Source of the DNA: Candidatus Fermentithermobacillus carboniphilus
Lineage (GTDB): Bacteria > Bacillota > Sulfobacillia > Fermentithermobacillales > Fermentithermobacillaceae
Assembly: GCA_018208355.1 (NCBI GenBank)
Contig: CP062796.1
Location: forward strand, 2,252,833 to 2,316,832
DNA length: 64,000 bases
Direction: 5' to 3'
The notes under the pieces were generated by a model. The model was not told the origin of the DNA and ran no database searches. It worked only from the letters and a program-made list of their open reading frames with translations. The position numbers and the translations under genes were made by a program. Positions 26,638 through 36,655 of the stretch are shown piece by piece (the stretch's first letter is position 1; each line of letters starts with the position of its first letter).

Positions 26638-27759
26638 GTGAAAAGGCCGAGGTCGGAGGGGCTCATTCGCAGAGGCAAGCCCGACTACATCCTTTTTTTC
26701 GCAATCCTCACGCTCCTCGGCATCGGCATCATTATGGTCTTTTCCGCAAGCATGGTTCGTTCTCTCAAGTTCTACGGACATCCTTATTACTTTCTCATGA
26801 TGCAAACCATCTGGGCCGGGCTCGGACTTTCAGTCATGTTCTTTCTAATGAATTTCGATTGCTGGCGATACAGACCGTTTGTACCTTACATATACGCCCT
26901 TTCCATGCTTCTCCTGGTGGTAGTATTGATCCCTGGAATCGGCCAGGTCAGAAACGAGGCAAGACGCTGGCTCGGGGTAGGAAGCCTGAGTTTTCAGCCG
27001 GCGGAACTTGCCAAGGCGACGACCGTCCTTTTTCTCGCCGATAGTCTTTCGAAAAGGCGTGAGAAACTCAAGAACCTGGTTTCAGGGCTCGGACCATATC
27101 TCGTCCTTCTGGGTATCACTTTCCTGCTGGTGCTGATGGAACCAGACCTTGGAACGGCGGTGGCCATTGCCGGTTGCGCGGTCGTGGTCATATTTGTCGC
27201 CGGGGCCAGGATGTTTCACCTCGGACTTTTGGCCGCACTTTCAGTGCCGGTGCTGTACTGGGCTATCATGGGTGAGGATTACAGACGCCGGCGTTTTTTC
27301 GCTTTCCTGGATCCCTGGAAAGACCCTTCGGGTTCCGGGTGGCAGATAATCCAGGCTCTGTATGCTCTAGGTACCGGAGGCCCTTTCGGGACCGGAATAG
27401 GCTATTCGAGGCAAAAATGGTTTTATCTGCCTGAACCGTATACTGACTTTATATTTGCGGTCCTAGGAGAGGAGATGGGGTTTCTGGGGACCAGCCTCGT
27501 GTTGCTCCTGTTCTTTACAATCGCCTGGAGAGGTTACCGGACAGCCATGGCGGCTCCCGACAGGTTTTCGTGCCTACTCGCGACGGGGATGACGACTCTC
27601 ATTGTGTTGCAAGCCGTGGTTAACATAGGGGTCGTCACGGGTTCGTTGCCGATAACGGGCATTCCTTTGCCCTTCATAAGTTACGGAGGGTCGGCGCTTC
27701 TCACAAATCTTATGGCGTCGGGGATCCTCCTGAACATCTCGCGTTACGCTGTTCGTTAG
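26638..27759 (+). CDS. ftsW: SEDS peptidoglycan glycosyltransferase FtsW/SpoVE
   Basis: 373-residue SEDS protein with about ten membrane helices. Recognisable blocks: GLGLSVMFFLMNFDCWRY region, the LSFQPAELAKATTVLFLA motif, LMEPDLGTAV and the C-terminal GITGIPLPFISYGGSALLTN-type motif. It polymerises septal glycan with a class B PBP, here most likely the spoVD product. GTG 26638 has GAGAGGTGG 5 bases upstream; an upstream GTG at 26629 lies within that SD. SpoVE (cortex-specific) and FtsW cannot be separated by sequence alone. Confidence 0.93.
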   Translation: MKRPRSEGLIRRGKPDYILFFAILTLLGIGIIMVFSASMVRSLKFYGHPYYFLMMQTIWAGLGLSVMFFLMNFDCWRYRPFVPYIYALSMLLLVVVLIPGIGQVRNEARRWLGVGSLSFQPAELAKATTVLFLADSLSKRREKLKNLVSGLGPYLVLLGITFLLVLMEPDLGTAVAIAGCAVVVIFVAGARMFHLGLLAALSVPVLYWAIMGEDYRRRRFFAFLDPWKDPSGSGWQIIQALYALGTGGPFGTGIGYSRQKWFYLPEPYTDFIFAVLGEEMGFLGTSLVLLLFFTIAWRGYRTAMAAPDRFSCLLATGMTTLIVLQAVVNIGVVTGSLPITGIPLPFISYGGSALLTNLMASGILLNISRYAVR

Positions 27760-27771
27760 GAGGTCTGTGAA

Positions 27772-28890
27772 ATGAGGCTCCTTGTGTCCGGAGGTGGGAC
27801 AGGCGGTCACATTTATCCGGCGGTGGCGGTGGCCAAAAAGGTCAAAGAGCTGCTTCCTAAAGCTTCGATCCTTTATGTCGGGACCGCCGCTGGCATGGAG
27901 AGCAACATAGTACCCAGGGAAAACCTGGACTTTGCCTCGATCAGGTCATCCGGCATGCGTGGGAAGTCCCTGATAGTTGCGGCCAAGGGAGGCCTCAATG
28001 CCTTACTGGGATTGAAGGATGCCGCCGGGATCCTTCGGCAATTCCGCCCGGACGTGGTCCTAGGTACCGGCGGCTACGTTTCAGGGCCCGTGGTATTAGC
28101 TGCGTACATCATGGGGATACCCTGTGCTATCCAGGAGCAAAATGCGGTGCCCGGCAAGACGAATCTCGTCCTTTCTAGACTATGTAAGAAAACGTTCGCA
28201 GCCTGGGAGTATTCGGTCAAATATTTTCCGAAGAGGTCGAAGGTCATTGTTACCGGGAATCCCGTGAAAGGAGAGCTCTTCCGGATAACAAAGGAAGAAG
28301 CCAGAAATTTTTTCGGACTGTCAGGTAAGTTTACCGTTCTGATTATGGGTGGTTCGCGAGGCGCGAAGACGCTGGTTGACGCCGGCCTCCGCCTCTGCCA
28401 TCTTGCGGGAGGCGACCGGGGCATAATCTTCATCACGGGAAAAGATTACTACGGAAAAGTGGCTCACACCCTCCGGGCCAGAGAAGAACCAGGGATAGAT
28501 GGGTCAAGAGCTGGAAATATTATCATACGACCTTATGTATACAACATGGAGATGGCCTACAGTGCCAGCGACCTGGTGGTCGCCCGCGCTGGCGGTATGA
28601 CGCTGGCGGAGATTACCTCTCTGGGTCTTCCGTCAGTTATAGTCCCGTCTCCCAACGTGGTCGGCAACCACCAGGAATATAACGCCCGGGCGCTGGAAGA
28701 AGCAGGTGCGGCTTGCGTAGTGAGGGAGGATGGAGACGCACCCGAAAGGATCGCCGACGCTGTCTTGAGGCTGTGGGACGACGAGGAGCTCCTGTCGAAG
28801 ATGAGGGCCGCATCCAAGAGTATCGGCAAGCCATCGGCGGCAGAAGACATCGCCAGGGAACTCATCAAGCTCTCCAGAGGCGATTCGTGA
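27772..28890 (+). CDS. murG: UDP-GlcNAc:lipid I GlcNAc transferase MurG
   Basis: 372-residue GT-B glycosyltransferase that makes lipid II at the inner membrane face. N-terminal SGGGTGGHIYPA loop, GTGGYVSGPVVLAA, IQEQNAVPGKTNLV, and the C-terminal donor site with ARAGGMTLAEI and NHQEYNARAL. ATG 27772 with TTAGGAGG 8 bases upstream. About 100 non-coding bases separate it from murC. Confidence 0.97.
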   Translation: MRLLVSGGGTGGHIYPAVAVAKKVKELLPKASILYVGTAAGMESNIVPRENLDFASIRSSGMRGKSLIVAAKGGLNALLGLKDAAGILRQFRPDVVLGTGGYVSGPVVLAAYIMGIPCAIQEQNAVPGKTNLVLSRLCKKTFAAWEYSVKYFPKRSKVIVTGNPVKGELFRITKEEARNFFGLSGKFTVLIMGGSRGAKTLVDAGLRLCHLAGGDRGIIFITGKDYYGKVAHTLRAREEPGIDGSRAGNIIIRPYVYNMEMAYSASDLVVARAGGMTLAEITSLGLPSVIVPSPNVVGNHQEYNARALEEAGAACVVREDGDAPERIADAVLRLWDDEELLSKMRAASKSIGKPSAAEDIARELIKLSRGDS

Positions 28891-28987
28891 CCTTCTTTCC
28901 GGGCGCAGAAGGGGAGAGCCAATCCAGACGGTCTCGTAGTTCATAGGATGAGGAAAGGGAAGCGATAACGGTCGGAGAAGGGGTACT

Positions 28988-30355
28988 ATGCAGAAGATAC
29001 ACTTTGTCGCTATAGGCGGGCAGGGGATGTCGGGCATCGCCCGGATCCTTCTCGAAAAAGGTTATTTTATCTCGGGTTCGGACTTGAAAGCCGGGAGCAC
29101 GACGGAGCGCCTCGAGAAGTTGGGCGCCAGAATCTACCTCGGGCACAGGGCCGAAAACGTGGTTGATCCCGATGTCGTCGTGGTCTCTTCAGCCATTTCC
29201 GAAGATAACCCGGAAGTTCTGGAAGCAAGGAGTAGGGGTATTCCCGTGGTCCACCGAATGGATATGCTGCTTGAAGTGGTTAAAGGGAAAAAACTCGTGG
29301 CAGTCGCAGGCGCCCACGGTAAAACCACGACGGCATCGATGATTGCCTGGATTTTGGAGAAAGACGGTAAAGACCCCACCTACCTTGTCGGTGGGGAGTT
29401 CACGGACGAGGGTAATGCCCGGTTGGGTAAGGGTGAGGAAGCTGTATTTGAGACCGACGAAAGCGACGGATCTTTCCTCAAAGCCCATCCCGATGTGAGC
29501 GTCGTCACCAACATAGATAACGATCACCTTGACTACTGGGGCAGCATGGACGCCTTGGAAGAGGCCTTCTATCGTTTCCTCGATGGCACCCGAGAAGGTG
29601 GTCGGCGGGTGGTATGTGTAGATGACCCGAGGCTTTTGAAATGGGCACAGTCTCACCCGGACGCCGTCACTTATTCGTTGCATCAAGACTCGGTGTGGCA
29701 GGCCAGAAACATAGAGAAAGCGGGCTGGGGCACCGTGAGCGATATATTTTTCAAAGGTCGCCGGGTATGCCGGCTGCGGCTGAGGGTTCCGGGAGAACAC
29801 AACGTCCAGGATGCCTTGGGGGCCATCGCAGCTGCACACGCAAGGGGCGTGGACGTCGAAAACGCATGTGAACACCTATCGTCCTTCACCGGGGCAAAGA
29901 GGAGGCTTGAATATGTAGGGACGTTCGGAGGTATCATGGTGTTCGACGATTTCGCGCACCATCCCAGCGAGATCAGGGCGTCTATAAGGGCCATAAAAGA
30001 GAGTCTCCCGTCCCGCCGAATCATCGTCATATTTCAACCTCACCGGTACTCGCGCACGCGTATCTTGCAGAAGCAATTTGGTAGTGCATTCCAGGACGCA
30101 GATGCGCTAATTGTCACAAGCATTTACGCAGGGCCGGGCGAAGCGCCTGAACCGAGAGTGAGTTCCAGCTTCATTAGCGATAGCGTGAGGGCTTTTGGGC
30201 GTCCTCCGGTCCAGTATGTGCCCGACATGGTGGAGGCGGCTCGCCGCGCCGCCGCCCTTTCGGGTGCGGGGGACGTGATAGTGACCATGGGGGCCGGAGA
30301 CATCTGGAAAGCCCTTGGACCGCTGGAGAACTTCCTTGCGCGGACAGTGGAGTAA
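28988..30355 (+). CDS. murC: UDP-MurNAc:L-alanine ligase MurC
   Basis: First Mur ligase, adding L-alanine to UDP-MurNAc. 455 residues with FVAIGGQGMSGIARIL at the N-terminus, ATP loop AGAHGKTTTASM at about residue 107, FETDESDGSFL, and DDFAHHPSEI in the C-terminal domain. murB, which often follows murC in Bacillota, is absent and murA comes next. Confidence 0.96.
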   Translation: MQKIHFVAIGGQGMSGIARILLEKGYFISGSDLKAGSTTERLEKLGARIYLGHRAENVVDPDVVVVSSAISEDNPEVLEARSRGIPVVHRMDMLLEVVKGKKLVAVAGAHGKTTTASMIAWILEKDGKDPTYLVGGEFTDEGNARLGKGEEAVFETDESDGSFLKAHPDVSVVTNIDNDHLDYWGSMDALEEAFYRFLDGTREGGRRVVCVDDPRLLKWAQSHPDAVTYSLHQDSVWQARNIEKAGWGTVSDIFFKGRRVCRLRLRVPGEHNVQDALGAIAAAHARGVDVENACEHLSSFTGAKRRLEYVGTFGGIMVFDDFAHHPSEIRASIRAIKESLPSRRIIVIFQPHRYSRTRILQKQFGSAFQDADALIVTSIYAGPGEAPEPRVSSSFISDSVRAFGRPPVQYVPDMVEAARRAAALSGAGDVIVTMGAGDIWKALGPLENFLARTVE

Positions 30356-30445
30356 CAGGTATCAAAATGCTTTCGTACTATGGATAAGACCGTTCATGTG
30401 ACGGCAACCGCTAGAGGTCTTTTTGCCGGGAGAGTGGTACCACAG

Positions 30446-31750
30446 ATGTCTAAATTCATCATTGAAGGCGGTAGAACGCTCAGAGGAGAAGTCTCCGTAA
30501 GCGGGGCTAAGAACGCGGTGCTCCCGATAATGGCAGCTTCGGTGATGGCAGATTCGCCGTGCGTCCTTCACAACGTCCCAGACCTGACGGACACGAAAAT
30601 AATGGCAGAGATACTGAAGGGGCTCGGAGTCAGGGTCGATCGCATTGGGCCCGATGGGTCGTCTCTCTATATAGATCCCCGGACCTTGAACCGTCACGTA
30701 GTCGATGAACTCTTGATGAGACAGGTGAGGTCAAGCGTGTTTCTCATGGGACCGCTTCTGGGAAAGGTAGGCAAAGTTCAGGTTTCATATCCCGGAGGAT
30801 GTGACATAGGACAGAGGCCCATAGACCTTCACATAAAAGGGTTAAAGTCCCTGGGGGCGACTTTTACTGAAGAGCACGGCCAGATAATCGCCGAACGAGA
30901 CAGGTGGGAAGGGGTCGATATACATCTCGATATCCCTTCTGTGGGTGCCACGGAAAACATAATGATGGGTGCTGCTCTTGCCAAAGGCGTGACGGTCATA
31001 AGGAACGCGGCCAAAGAACCGGAGATCGTCGACCTTCAGGGATTCTTGAACTCTATGGGGGCCAGAATCAGAGGTGCCGGAACCGACGTCATCAGGGTTG
31101 AGGGTGTGACCAACCTATATGGCTGCGAATACACCATCATGCCGGATCGGATAGAAGTGGGCACTTTTATGGTGGCCGCCGTAATAACTTCCGGAGCGAT
31201 CTGGATTGAGAATGCCCTGCCGGAACACGTTCAGGCGGTAACGGCCAAGCTCAGAGAAGTCGGAGCAGAAATTACTGAGAAAGACCGCGGGCTTTACGTG
31301 AAAGGTACGGGGCGGCCTAAGCCTACCGACGTGAAAACGCTACCTTACCCCGGATTTCCTACCGACATGCAGCCTCAGATGATGGCGCTTTTATCAATAG
31401 CCGAAGGAACTTCGGTGATCACGGAAACGATATTTGACTCCAGGTTCAAGCAAGCCGAGGAACTGGGGCGGATGGGTGCGAAAATCCGAACCGAGGGCAG
31501 AACTGCTATAATTAAAGGTGTACCGAGACTCTCAGGAGCGATGGTGGAAGCGACCGACCTCCGGTCAGGGGCTTCTCTGGTGCTTGCGGGGCTCAGCGCA
31601 GACGGAGTCACCACCGTCAATGGTATTCACAATCTGGATAGGGGTTACGAGCGGCTTGAAGCGAAGCTTGCCTCTCTGGGAGCCAGTATTAAGAGGGTCT
31701 TGGGCGACGAACCGGTGCATGCCAGGCTCAGGGTGACGGGGATGAACTAG
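30446..31750 (+). CDS. murA: UDP-GlcNAc 1-carboxyvinyltransferase MurA
   Basis: First committed step of peptidoglycan synthesis (enolpyruvyl transfer to UDP-GlcNAc). 434 residues, with VSGAKNAVLPIMAAS at the N-terminus and active-site Cys119 in PGGCDIGQRPID, so the fosfomycin-reactive cysteine is kept; the residue after it is Asp rather than the more usual Thr or Ala. ATG 30446 gives the standard MSKFIIEGG start and has GGGAGAGTGG 8 bases upstream, whereas ATG 30380 would add an unrelated 22-residue lead. Confidence 0.95.
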   Translation: MSKFIIEGGRTLRGEVSVSGAKNAVLPIMAASVMADSPCVLHNVPDLTDTKIMAEILKGLGVRVDRIGPDGSSLYIDPRTLNRHVVDELLMRQVRSSVFLMGPLLGKVGKVQVSYPGGCDIGQRPIDLHIKGLKSLGATFTEEHGQIIAERDRWEGVDIHLDIPSVGATENIMMGAALAKGVTVIRNAAKEPEIVDLQGFLNSMGARIRGAGTDVIRVEGVTNLYGCEYTIMPDRIEVGTFMVAAVITSGAIWIENALPEHVQAVTAKLREVGAEITEKDRGLYVKGTGRPKPTDVKTLPYPGFPTDMQPQMMALLSIAEGTSVITETIFDSRFKQAEELGRMGAKIRTEGRTAIIKGVPRLSGAMVEATDLRSGASLVLAGLSADGVTTVNGIHNLDRGYERLEAKLASLGASIKRVLGDEPVHARLRVTGMN

Positions 31751-31791
31751 CAACGCGGAAATTTTCCTGCGAGCGGATATGGAGTGGTGCG

Positions 31792-32571
31792 GTGAAGTGG
31801 GGAGGAGGAACTTTCGGGCGGTTGGAGAAAAGGGCGGTCCGAAAGACCATGCGAAAACAGCCAGGTCGAACCTGGACCCTGGTACTGCTTTTCGTCTTGC
31901 TTGTCGGTGCCTTTCTCTTCTTACGTTCTCCGTTTTTCGCCGTTAAGCATATCGAGGTATACGGAAACCAAAAGGTCACGACAGAGGAGATAATCGCCAG
32001 GTGCGGGCAGAAGTCCGTCAATATTTTTGCTTTCGATTTGGACAAGGCGAGGCGGTCAATAGAGGCGTCGCCCTGGATTGAAAAAGCCTCGTGTTCGAGA
32101 AAACTCCCTGATACTATTATCGTAACGGTGGTAGAAAGAAGCCCGGTGGCGTTTATCCCTATTGAAAATAAGATCTACCTTGTGGACCAAGCCGGGCGTG
32201 TTCTGGGAGAAGATGACGGGGTTCCACGGAAACTCGTGGCTTTTACCGGCGTCACCGAAAAGGTGGTTCCCGGCCAGTTCCTTGACGATTCAAAGTATGG
32301 TTGGGGTTTTCGAGTCCTTTCGGCGCTGGGGCCTCTTGCGAAGGAGAAAATCGCTGAAGTAAATATGCAAGAAGGCGAATGTACTCTTATACTTGATGAT
32401 GGGTGCAAAGTGCTGATGGGCAAGGAAAGGAGTGATGTTCAAAAGCTAACTCTTCTTCTCGATTCGGTACTGAAAACTCTCTCGGAATCTGGAAACATAG
32501 CAGAGTATATAGACTTGCGATTTGAAAAGCAAGCAGTCAAGCTAAGATCCCCAAGCGGGGAATTGAGGTGA
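31792..32571 (+). CDS. ftsQ: Cell division protein FtsQ/DivIB
   Basis: 259-residue bitopic protein: basic cytoplasmic tail with RRxRxxP-like composition, one helix at about residues 28-45, a POTRA domain starting at FFAVKHIEVYGNQKVTTEEI, and the FtsQ/DivIB beta domain (WIEKASCSRKLPDTIIVTVV then PVAFIP). It scaffolds the divisome with FtsL. GTG start. Overlaps the DUF881 gene by 4 bases. Confidence 0.92.
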   Translation: MKWGGGTFGRLEKRAVRKTMRKQPGRTWTLVLLFVLLVGAFLFLRSPFFAVKHIEVYGNQKVTTEEIIARCGQKSVNIFAFDLDKARRSIEASPWIEKASCSRKLPDTIIVTVVERSPVAFIPIENKIYLVDQAGRVLGEDDGVPRKLVAFTGVTEKVVPGQFLDDSKYGWGFRVLSALGPLAKEKIAEVNMQEGECTLILDDGCKVLMGKERSDVQKLTLLLDSVLKTLSESGNIAEYIDLRFEKQAVKLRSPSGELR

Positions 32572-33293
32572 TTGGCGTGGGCCGTCGGGGTTCTCAGGCT
32601 GCGTTGACCATAATCTTCATATTATTTGGCTTCATGCTGGCAACACAGTTCAGGGCCCGGCCTCCAATTTCCGGAAACGTGCCGTACCAGCGTGCTGAAG
32701 AACTGTCAGTCTTGCTCAAGGCGACCGAGGAAGAAAGAGACCGGCTCCGCGAGGAAGTGAAAGTTTTAAGAGATAGGGTGGCAGAGATGATGGCCGGAGA
32801 AAACCAGGTCAAGGTCCTCCGCGATGAGCTTCTGAAGGCTCGGATTCTGGGGGGACTCGTCGACGTGAAAGGGCCTGGCGTAACGGTCGAGATGAATGAC
32901 TCTCAGGTCAAATCTTCCGGAGTACAGGACCCCAATGTATTCCTCATCCACGACGATGACGTGCTCCGGGTGGTCAACGAGCTCTTTGCCGGAGGTGCCG
33001 AAGCCGTGGCGGTGAACGGGCAGCGGCTTGTCGCCACGTCCGAGATCCGGTGTGCCGGTCCTGTGTTCATAATCAACGGCGTGAGGGTCGCCCCGCCTTT
33101 GAAGATCCAGGCCATAGGAGACCCCGTCATGCTTCAAAACGCCCTTAAGATGCGTGGCGGAGTCGTGGACAACCTCGCGCTTTTCGGGATAGAAGTTAAA
33201 ATAAAGACGGAACAGGAAATAGTCGTACCTGCGTATAGTGGCTCTTTGAATTTCCGCTACGCAAAGCCTGTGAAAGATGAGGGATCCAAGTAG
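32568..33293 (+). CDS. DUF881 membrane-anchored protein
   Basis: 241 residues with one N-terminal helix (about 9-27), a coiled coil (EELSVLLKATEEERDRLREE onward) and the DUF881 core: LGGLVDVKGPGVTVEMND, HDDDVLRVVNELFAGGAEAV and AIGDPVMLQNALKMRGG. DUF881 proteins sit between ftsQ and ftsZ in many Gram-positives, and their role in division is unresolved. GTG 32568 overlaps the ftsQ stop; GTG 32577 is an alternative. Confidence 0.9.
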   Translation: MIGVGRRGSQAALTIIFILFGFMLATQFRARPPISGNVPYQRAEELSVLLKATEEERDRLREEVKVLRDRVAEMMAGENQVKVLRDELLKARILGGLVDVKGPGVTVEMNDSQVKSSGVQDPNVFLIHDDDVLRVVNELFAGGAEAVAVNGQRLVATSEIRCAGPVFIINGVRVAPPLKIQAIGDPVMLQNALKMRGGVVDNLALFGIEVKIKTEQEIVVPAYSGSLNFRYAKPVKDEGSK

Positions 33294-33671
33294 ATGTGGT
33301 ATCTTGTTGCGGGACTTCTTTTCGGGGTACTCCTGGGACTTAACGTTCCGTGGAAGATTCCCTCCATCCTGGCCAGGTACCTGGCTGTGAGTCTTCTTGC
33401 GGGCATTGACACTTCACTCGGGGGACTCCGGGCAAGTCTCGAAGGTGAATTCGATACGGTAATATTCGTCAGCGGCTTCATAGGAAACACAGTGCTTGCG
33501 GCAGCCTTCGTTTATCTCGGCGATGTCCTGGGGATTGAACTGTATCTTGCAGCTGTTGTTGCTCTCGGGGTCAGGATCTTTAACAACCTGGGAGTGATAA
33601 GACGACACTATATACGGAGTCAGACAGACAAAAAAACCGCGCTCAGAAAGGTGAGTTCCGGCGAGAGCTGA
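33294..33671 (+). CDS. sbp: DUF1290 small basic protein (Sbp)
   Basis: 125-residue membrane protein with three predicted helices and the family stretch [22 protein letters not shown] followed by a basic C-terminal tail. sbp is a standard neighbour of DUF881 and ftsZ in Bacillota; function unknown. It follows the DUF881 stop directly. Confidence 0.9.
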   Translation: MWYLVAGLLFGVLLGLNVPWKIPSILARYLAVSLLAGIDTSLGGLRASLEGEFDTVIFVSGFIGNTVLAAAFVYLGDVLGIELYLAAVVALGVRIFNNLGVIRRHYIRSQTDKKTALRKVSSGES

Positions 33672-33730
33672 AGGTGTACCTCCGCCGCATGTTGAAAGTA
33701 ACGCTGATCGGGAGAGGGGAGTTGCGTGAG

Positions 33731-34789
33731 ATGAGTGAAGAACAACCCAGATATGCCAATTTAAAGGTAGTGGGCGTGGGAGGCGGGGGGTCCAACGCGG
33801 TCAATCGCATGATCGAGGCGGGCATCAAAGGAGTGGATTTCATCTGCATCAACACGGATGCTCAGGCTCTGAACCTCTCACGAGCTCCCATAAAGCTTCA
33901 GATAGGGCAGAATTTGACGCGGGGTCTTGGGGCAGGCGCAAACCCGGAAGTCGGGCAAAAAGCGGCCGAGGAATCCCGAGAAGAAATCTTGGAGCACTTG
34001 AAAGGCGCCGACATGGTGTTTATCACTGCGGGAATGGGTGGAGGCACCGGTACCGGGGGTACTCCGGTTGTGGCCCAGGTTGCCAAAGAAGTGGGTGCGC
34101 TGACGGTAGGCGTGGTCACGAAACCCTTTTCCTTTGAAGGTAGAAGACGTATGAACGTTGCGCTTCAGGGCATAGAGAATCTGCGGGCCAATGTAGATAC
34201 CCTGATAGTTATACCCAATGACAGGTTATTGCAGGTTGTCCCCAAAGAGGCAACCATACTGGACGCTTTCAGAGTCGCCGACGATGTCCTGCGCCACGGT
34301 GTCCAGGGGATTTCTGACCTGGTCTGCGTGCCCGGCCTCATAAACCTGGATTTTGCCGACGTGAGGACGATCATGATGGATACCGGCTCGGCCCTCATGG
34401 GAATAGGCATAGGTCACGGCGAGAACAGGGCGAGGGAAGCGGCGATGCAGGCCATTGCCAGCCCGCTTCTGGAGGCAAGCATAGAAGGTGCCAAAGGAGT
34501 TCTAATGAATATCACGGGTGGGCCAGACCTGGGTCTGTTCGAGGTAAATGAAGCTGCCGAAATCGTGATGCAGGCCGCAGATCCCGACGCGAACATAATC
34601 TTCGGTGCGGTCATCAACGATGACTTGGAAGACACAGTACAGATAACCGTGATCGCAACAGGGTTTGATAACAACGTGTCGAGAAAAGTCTTGCGCCCGA
34701 AAGAAGTGCCTCTTCGGGTCGAGAATACAGAAATACTCGAGGTCCCAACTTTCCTGAGGAAGGCAAGATCGCCCGAAAAACCGCGTTAA
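33731..34789 (+). CDS. ftsZ: Cell division GTPase FtsZ
   Basis: Tubulin-like GTPase that forms the Z ring. 352 residues; [15 protein letters not shown] near the N-terminus, tubulin signature GGGTGTGG at about residue 103, [13 protein letters not shown], and the synergy-loop DFADVRTIM. The C-terminal tail ends [12 protein letters not shown], the conserved peptide that binds partners such as FtsA and SepF. ATG 33731 with GAGGGGAG 9 bases upstream is preferred over the longer frame at 33674. No ftsA precedes it. Confidence 0.97.
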   Translation: MSEEQPRYANLKVVGVGGGGSNAVNRMIEAGIKGVDFICINTDAQALNLSRAPIKLQIGQNLTRGLGAGANPEVGQKAAEESREEILEHLKGADMVFITAGMGGGTGTGGTPVVAQVAKEVGALTVGVVTKPFSFEGRRRMNVALQGIENLRANVDTLIVIPNDRLLQVVPKEATILDAFRVADDVLRHGVQGISDLVCVPGLINLDFADVRTIMMDTGSALMGIGIGHGENRAREAAMQAIASPLLEASIEGAKGVLMNITGGPDLGLFEVNEAAEIVMQAADPDANIIFGAVINDDLEDTVQITVIATGFDNNVSRKVLRPKEVPLRVENTEILEVPTFLRKARSPEKPR

Positions 34790-34910
34790 CAAAAGCGTCT
34801 GTTCAGAGCCAGAGGTCTACAAGGTTCGCGACGGCCATCCCGTATGATATGTACAGGAATATTCGGGAGCGTCTCTGAATATCGATGTCCATACGGGGTG
34901 GAAGGCGCGA

Positions 34911-35801
34911 ATGGCCGGGTACATCTATGCCGACCTCTTATTCTTCGTTAACCTGAGTGTCAACTACATAATACTCCTCGCTGCTGGGAAACTGGTCTTA
35001 AGACCCGTGAATTTCGGGCGGGTCCTGGTGGCCTCCGTCTTGGGATCCTTGTACGCTGTATTCGCTATCGTCGTTCCTCTCGAATCCTTCTTCAGTCTTC
35101 CTGCGAGGATAGCCTTTGGGCTTTTTATGGTCGCCCTTTCGTACCCTGACGCCAGAGGGATATCGTTCGTGACCCTTGCCGGTGCGTTTTACTTGTGCTC
35201 GGCCGTTGCCGCGGGAACCGCGATGGCCCTTTTGACCTTGGGAACCGCCGAATCTCTCCGCAGGGGAATACTCAGCGGAGACTATCCCCTTGCCCACTGG
35301 TGGATGGTCGGCGTATCGCTGGTCGTGGTGAGCGTTTTTCCCTGGGTTTCACGGATTGCGGGTTTTCGGTCGGGAAAACCTCTTCCTCTCGTCGGGGTGG
35401 AACTGGTTGTGGGCGGGCGCACGATATCACTCATCGGTCTTGTGGATACCGGGAATAATCTCAGAGATCCGGTTTCGGGGCTCCCGGTTATCGTGGTTGA
35501 CTGGGATTCATTAAAAGACGTCATGCCAAAAGAGGTTCAGTCTTTTTTCTTGTCGACCTGGGATTCCATATCGGTTCAGCTCTACGACACTTCAATAAGC
35601 AGGCGTCTTCGGTTGATTCCCTATTCCAATGTATCGGGCCGTAAAGGCATCTTGCCGGGGTTTAAACCGGACCGACTAGCCCTCTGCGAGAAAAACGGCA
35701 CCAAGGTGTTTAAAGAAGCCGTTGTCGGAGTATCGGAATCCAGGCTGAGCCCATCTGGGTTATACCAGGCGCTGTTACATCCGGACCTGGTGGGGTTTTA
35801 G
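34911..35801 (+). CDS. spoIIGA: Sigma-E processing peptidase SpoIIGA
   Basis: Septum-located aspartic protease that removes the pro-sequence of sigma-E in the mother cell. 296 residues with five N-terminal membrane helices and a C-terminal protease domain carrying [12 protein letters not shown] (catalytic Asp179). It is placed directly upstream of sigE as in Bacillus. About 120 non-coding bases precede it, where an entry-of-sporulation promoter would be expected; no convincing Spo0A box was found. Confidence 0.93.
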   Translation: MAGYIYADLLFFVNLSVNYIILLAAGKLVLRPVNFGRVLVASVLGSLYAVFAIVVPLESFFSLPARIAFGLFMVALSYPDARGISFVTLAGAFYLCSAVAAGTAMALLTLGTAESLRRGILSGDYPLAHWWMVGVSLVVVSVFPWVSRIAGFRSGKPLPLVGVELVVGGRTISLIGLVDTGNNLRDPVSGLPVIVVDWDSLKDVMPKEVQSFFLSTWDSISVQLYDTSISRRLRLIPYSNVSGRKGILPGFKPDRLALCEKNGTKVFKEAVVGVSESRLSPSGLYQALLHPDLVGF

Positions 35802-35832
35802 CGCGCATTTTTCACTCGGAGGAGGTGCGCCG

Positions 35833-36558
35833 TTGAGATCGTGGGCTGAAATCAGGATATTCATTGCCCTGAAATGGGCGGCGCTCTTGGAGAAGCTGGG
35901 AATATGGGGACGTATCGATTACGTGGGAGGTGCGGAAGCCCTGCCGCCGCCCCTGACGCAGGAAGAAGAGGTACTGCTGCTTTCGCGCCTGAAAGAGGGC
36001 GACAAAGACGTGAGGACCACTCTGATCGAACGTAATTTGCGGCTGGTGGTGTACATCGCTAAGAAGTTTGAGAGCACCGGGATACCCATAGATGATCTGG
36101 TGTCCGTCGGGTCAATCGGTCTCATAAAAGCCGTGTCGACTTTTGACACAGGAAAAAACATAAAGCTTGCCACCTATGCCTCAAAGTGCATTGAGAACGA
36201 GATACTGATGTACCTCCGTCGAACTATGAAATCAAAGTCAGAGGTATCTTTCGACGAACCTCTCAACATCGACGCCGAGGGCAACGAACTTTGCCTTTCA
36301 GACGTAAAGGGCACTCCTGAAGATACGATTTACAGCGACCTGGAGAAGGAAGACGATAAGGAAGTCTTGAGGTTGGTCTTAAGCCGGTTGCCGTGGAGGG
36401 AACGAACCATAGTTGATCTCCGGTTCGGTCTGAAAGATGGCGTCGAGAGAACCCAGAAGCAGGTTGCAGACATGCTGGGCATTTCTCAGTCATATATCTC
36501 CCGGCTTGAAAAGAAAATCATGCAAAAATTGCATAAAGATATTGTAAATTTCCAGTAG
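35833..36558 (+). CDS. sigE: Sporulation sigma factor sigma-E (pro-form)
   Basis: 241 residues. The first ~25-30 residues form an amphipathic pro-peptide ([19 protein letters not shown]) removed by SpoIIGA. Region 2 ([53 protein letters not shown]) and region 4 ([23 protein letters not shown]) are complete. TTG start with GGAGGAGG upstream (35819-35826). Directs early mother-cell transcription. Confidence 0.96.
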   Translation: MRSWAEIRIFIALKWAALLEKLGIWGRIDYVGGAEALPPPLTQEEEVLLLSRLKEGDKDVRTTLIERNLRLVVYIAKKFESTGIPIDDLVSVGSIGLIKAVSTFDTGKNIKLATYASKCIENEILMYLRRTMKSKSEVSFDEPLNIDAEGNELCLSDVKGTPEDTIYSDLEKEDDKEVLRLVLSRLPWRERTIVDLRFGLKDGVERTQKQVADMLGISQSYISRLEKKIMQKLHKDIVNFQ

Positions 36559-36571
36559 CCAGCGTATTCCT

Positions 36572-36601
36572 GTATATCCCCTGGTATTCCCGGCAATACT
36601 T
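36572..36601 (+). promoter_or_regulatory. Predicted sigma-F promoter of sigG
   Basis: GTATA (36572-36576), 15 bases, then GGCAATACTT (36592-36601). Both elements match the sigma-F consensus (GYWTA, 15-16 bases, GGNRANANTW) at every defined position. Transcription would start about 50 bases before the sigG start. sigG is a known sigma-F target in Bacillus. Confidence 0.62.
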
Positions 36602-36655
36602 TTTGTGAGTTGATCTCCACAAAAAGTGGAAAACGGACCGGGGGGAATACAGGCG

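Noticed and set aside
34790..34910. Spo0A box and sigma-A promoter ahead of spoIIGA
   Set aside because: TTCGCGA and TATGAT can be seen, but neither the 0A consensus nor a -35 at a sensible distance fits.
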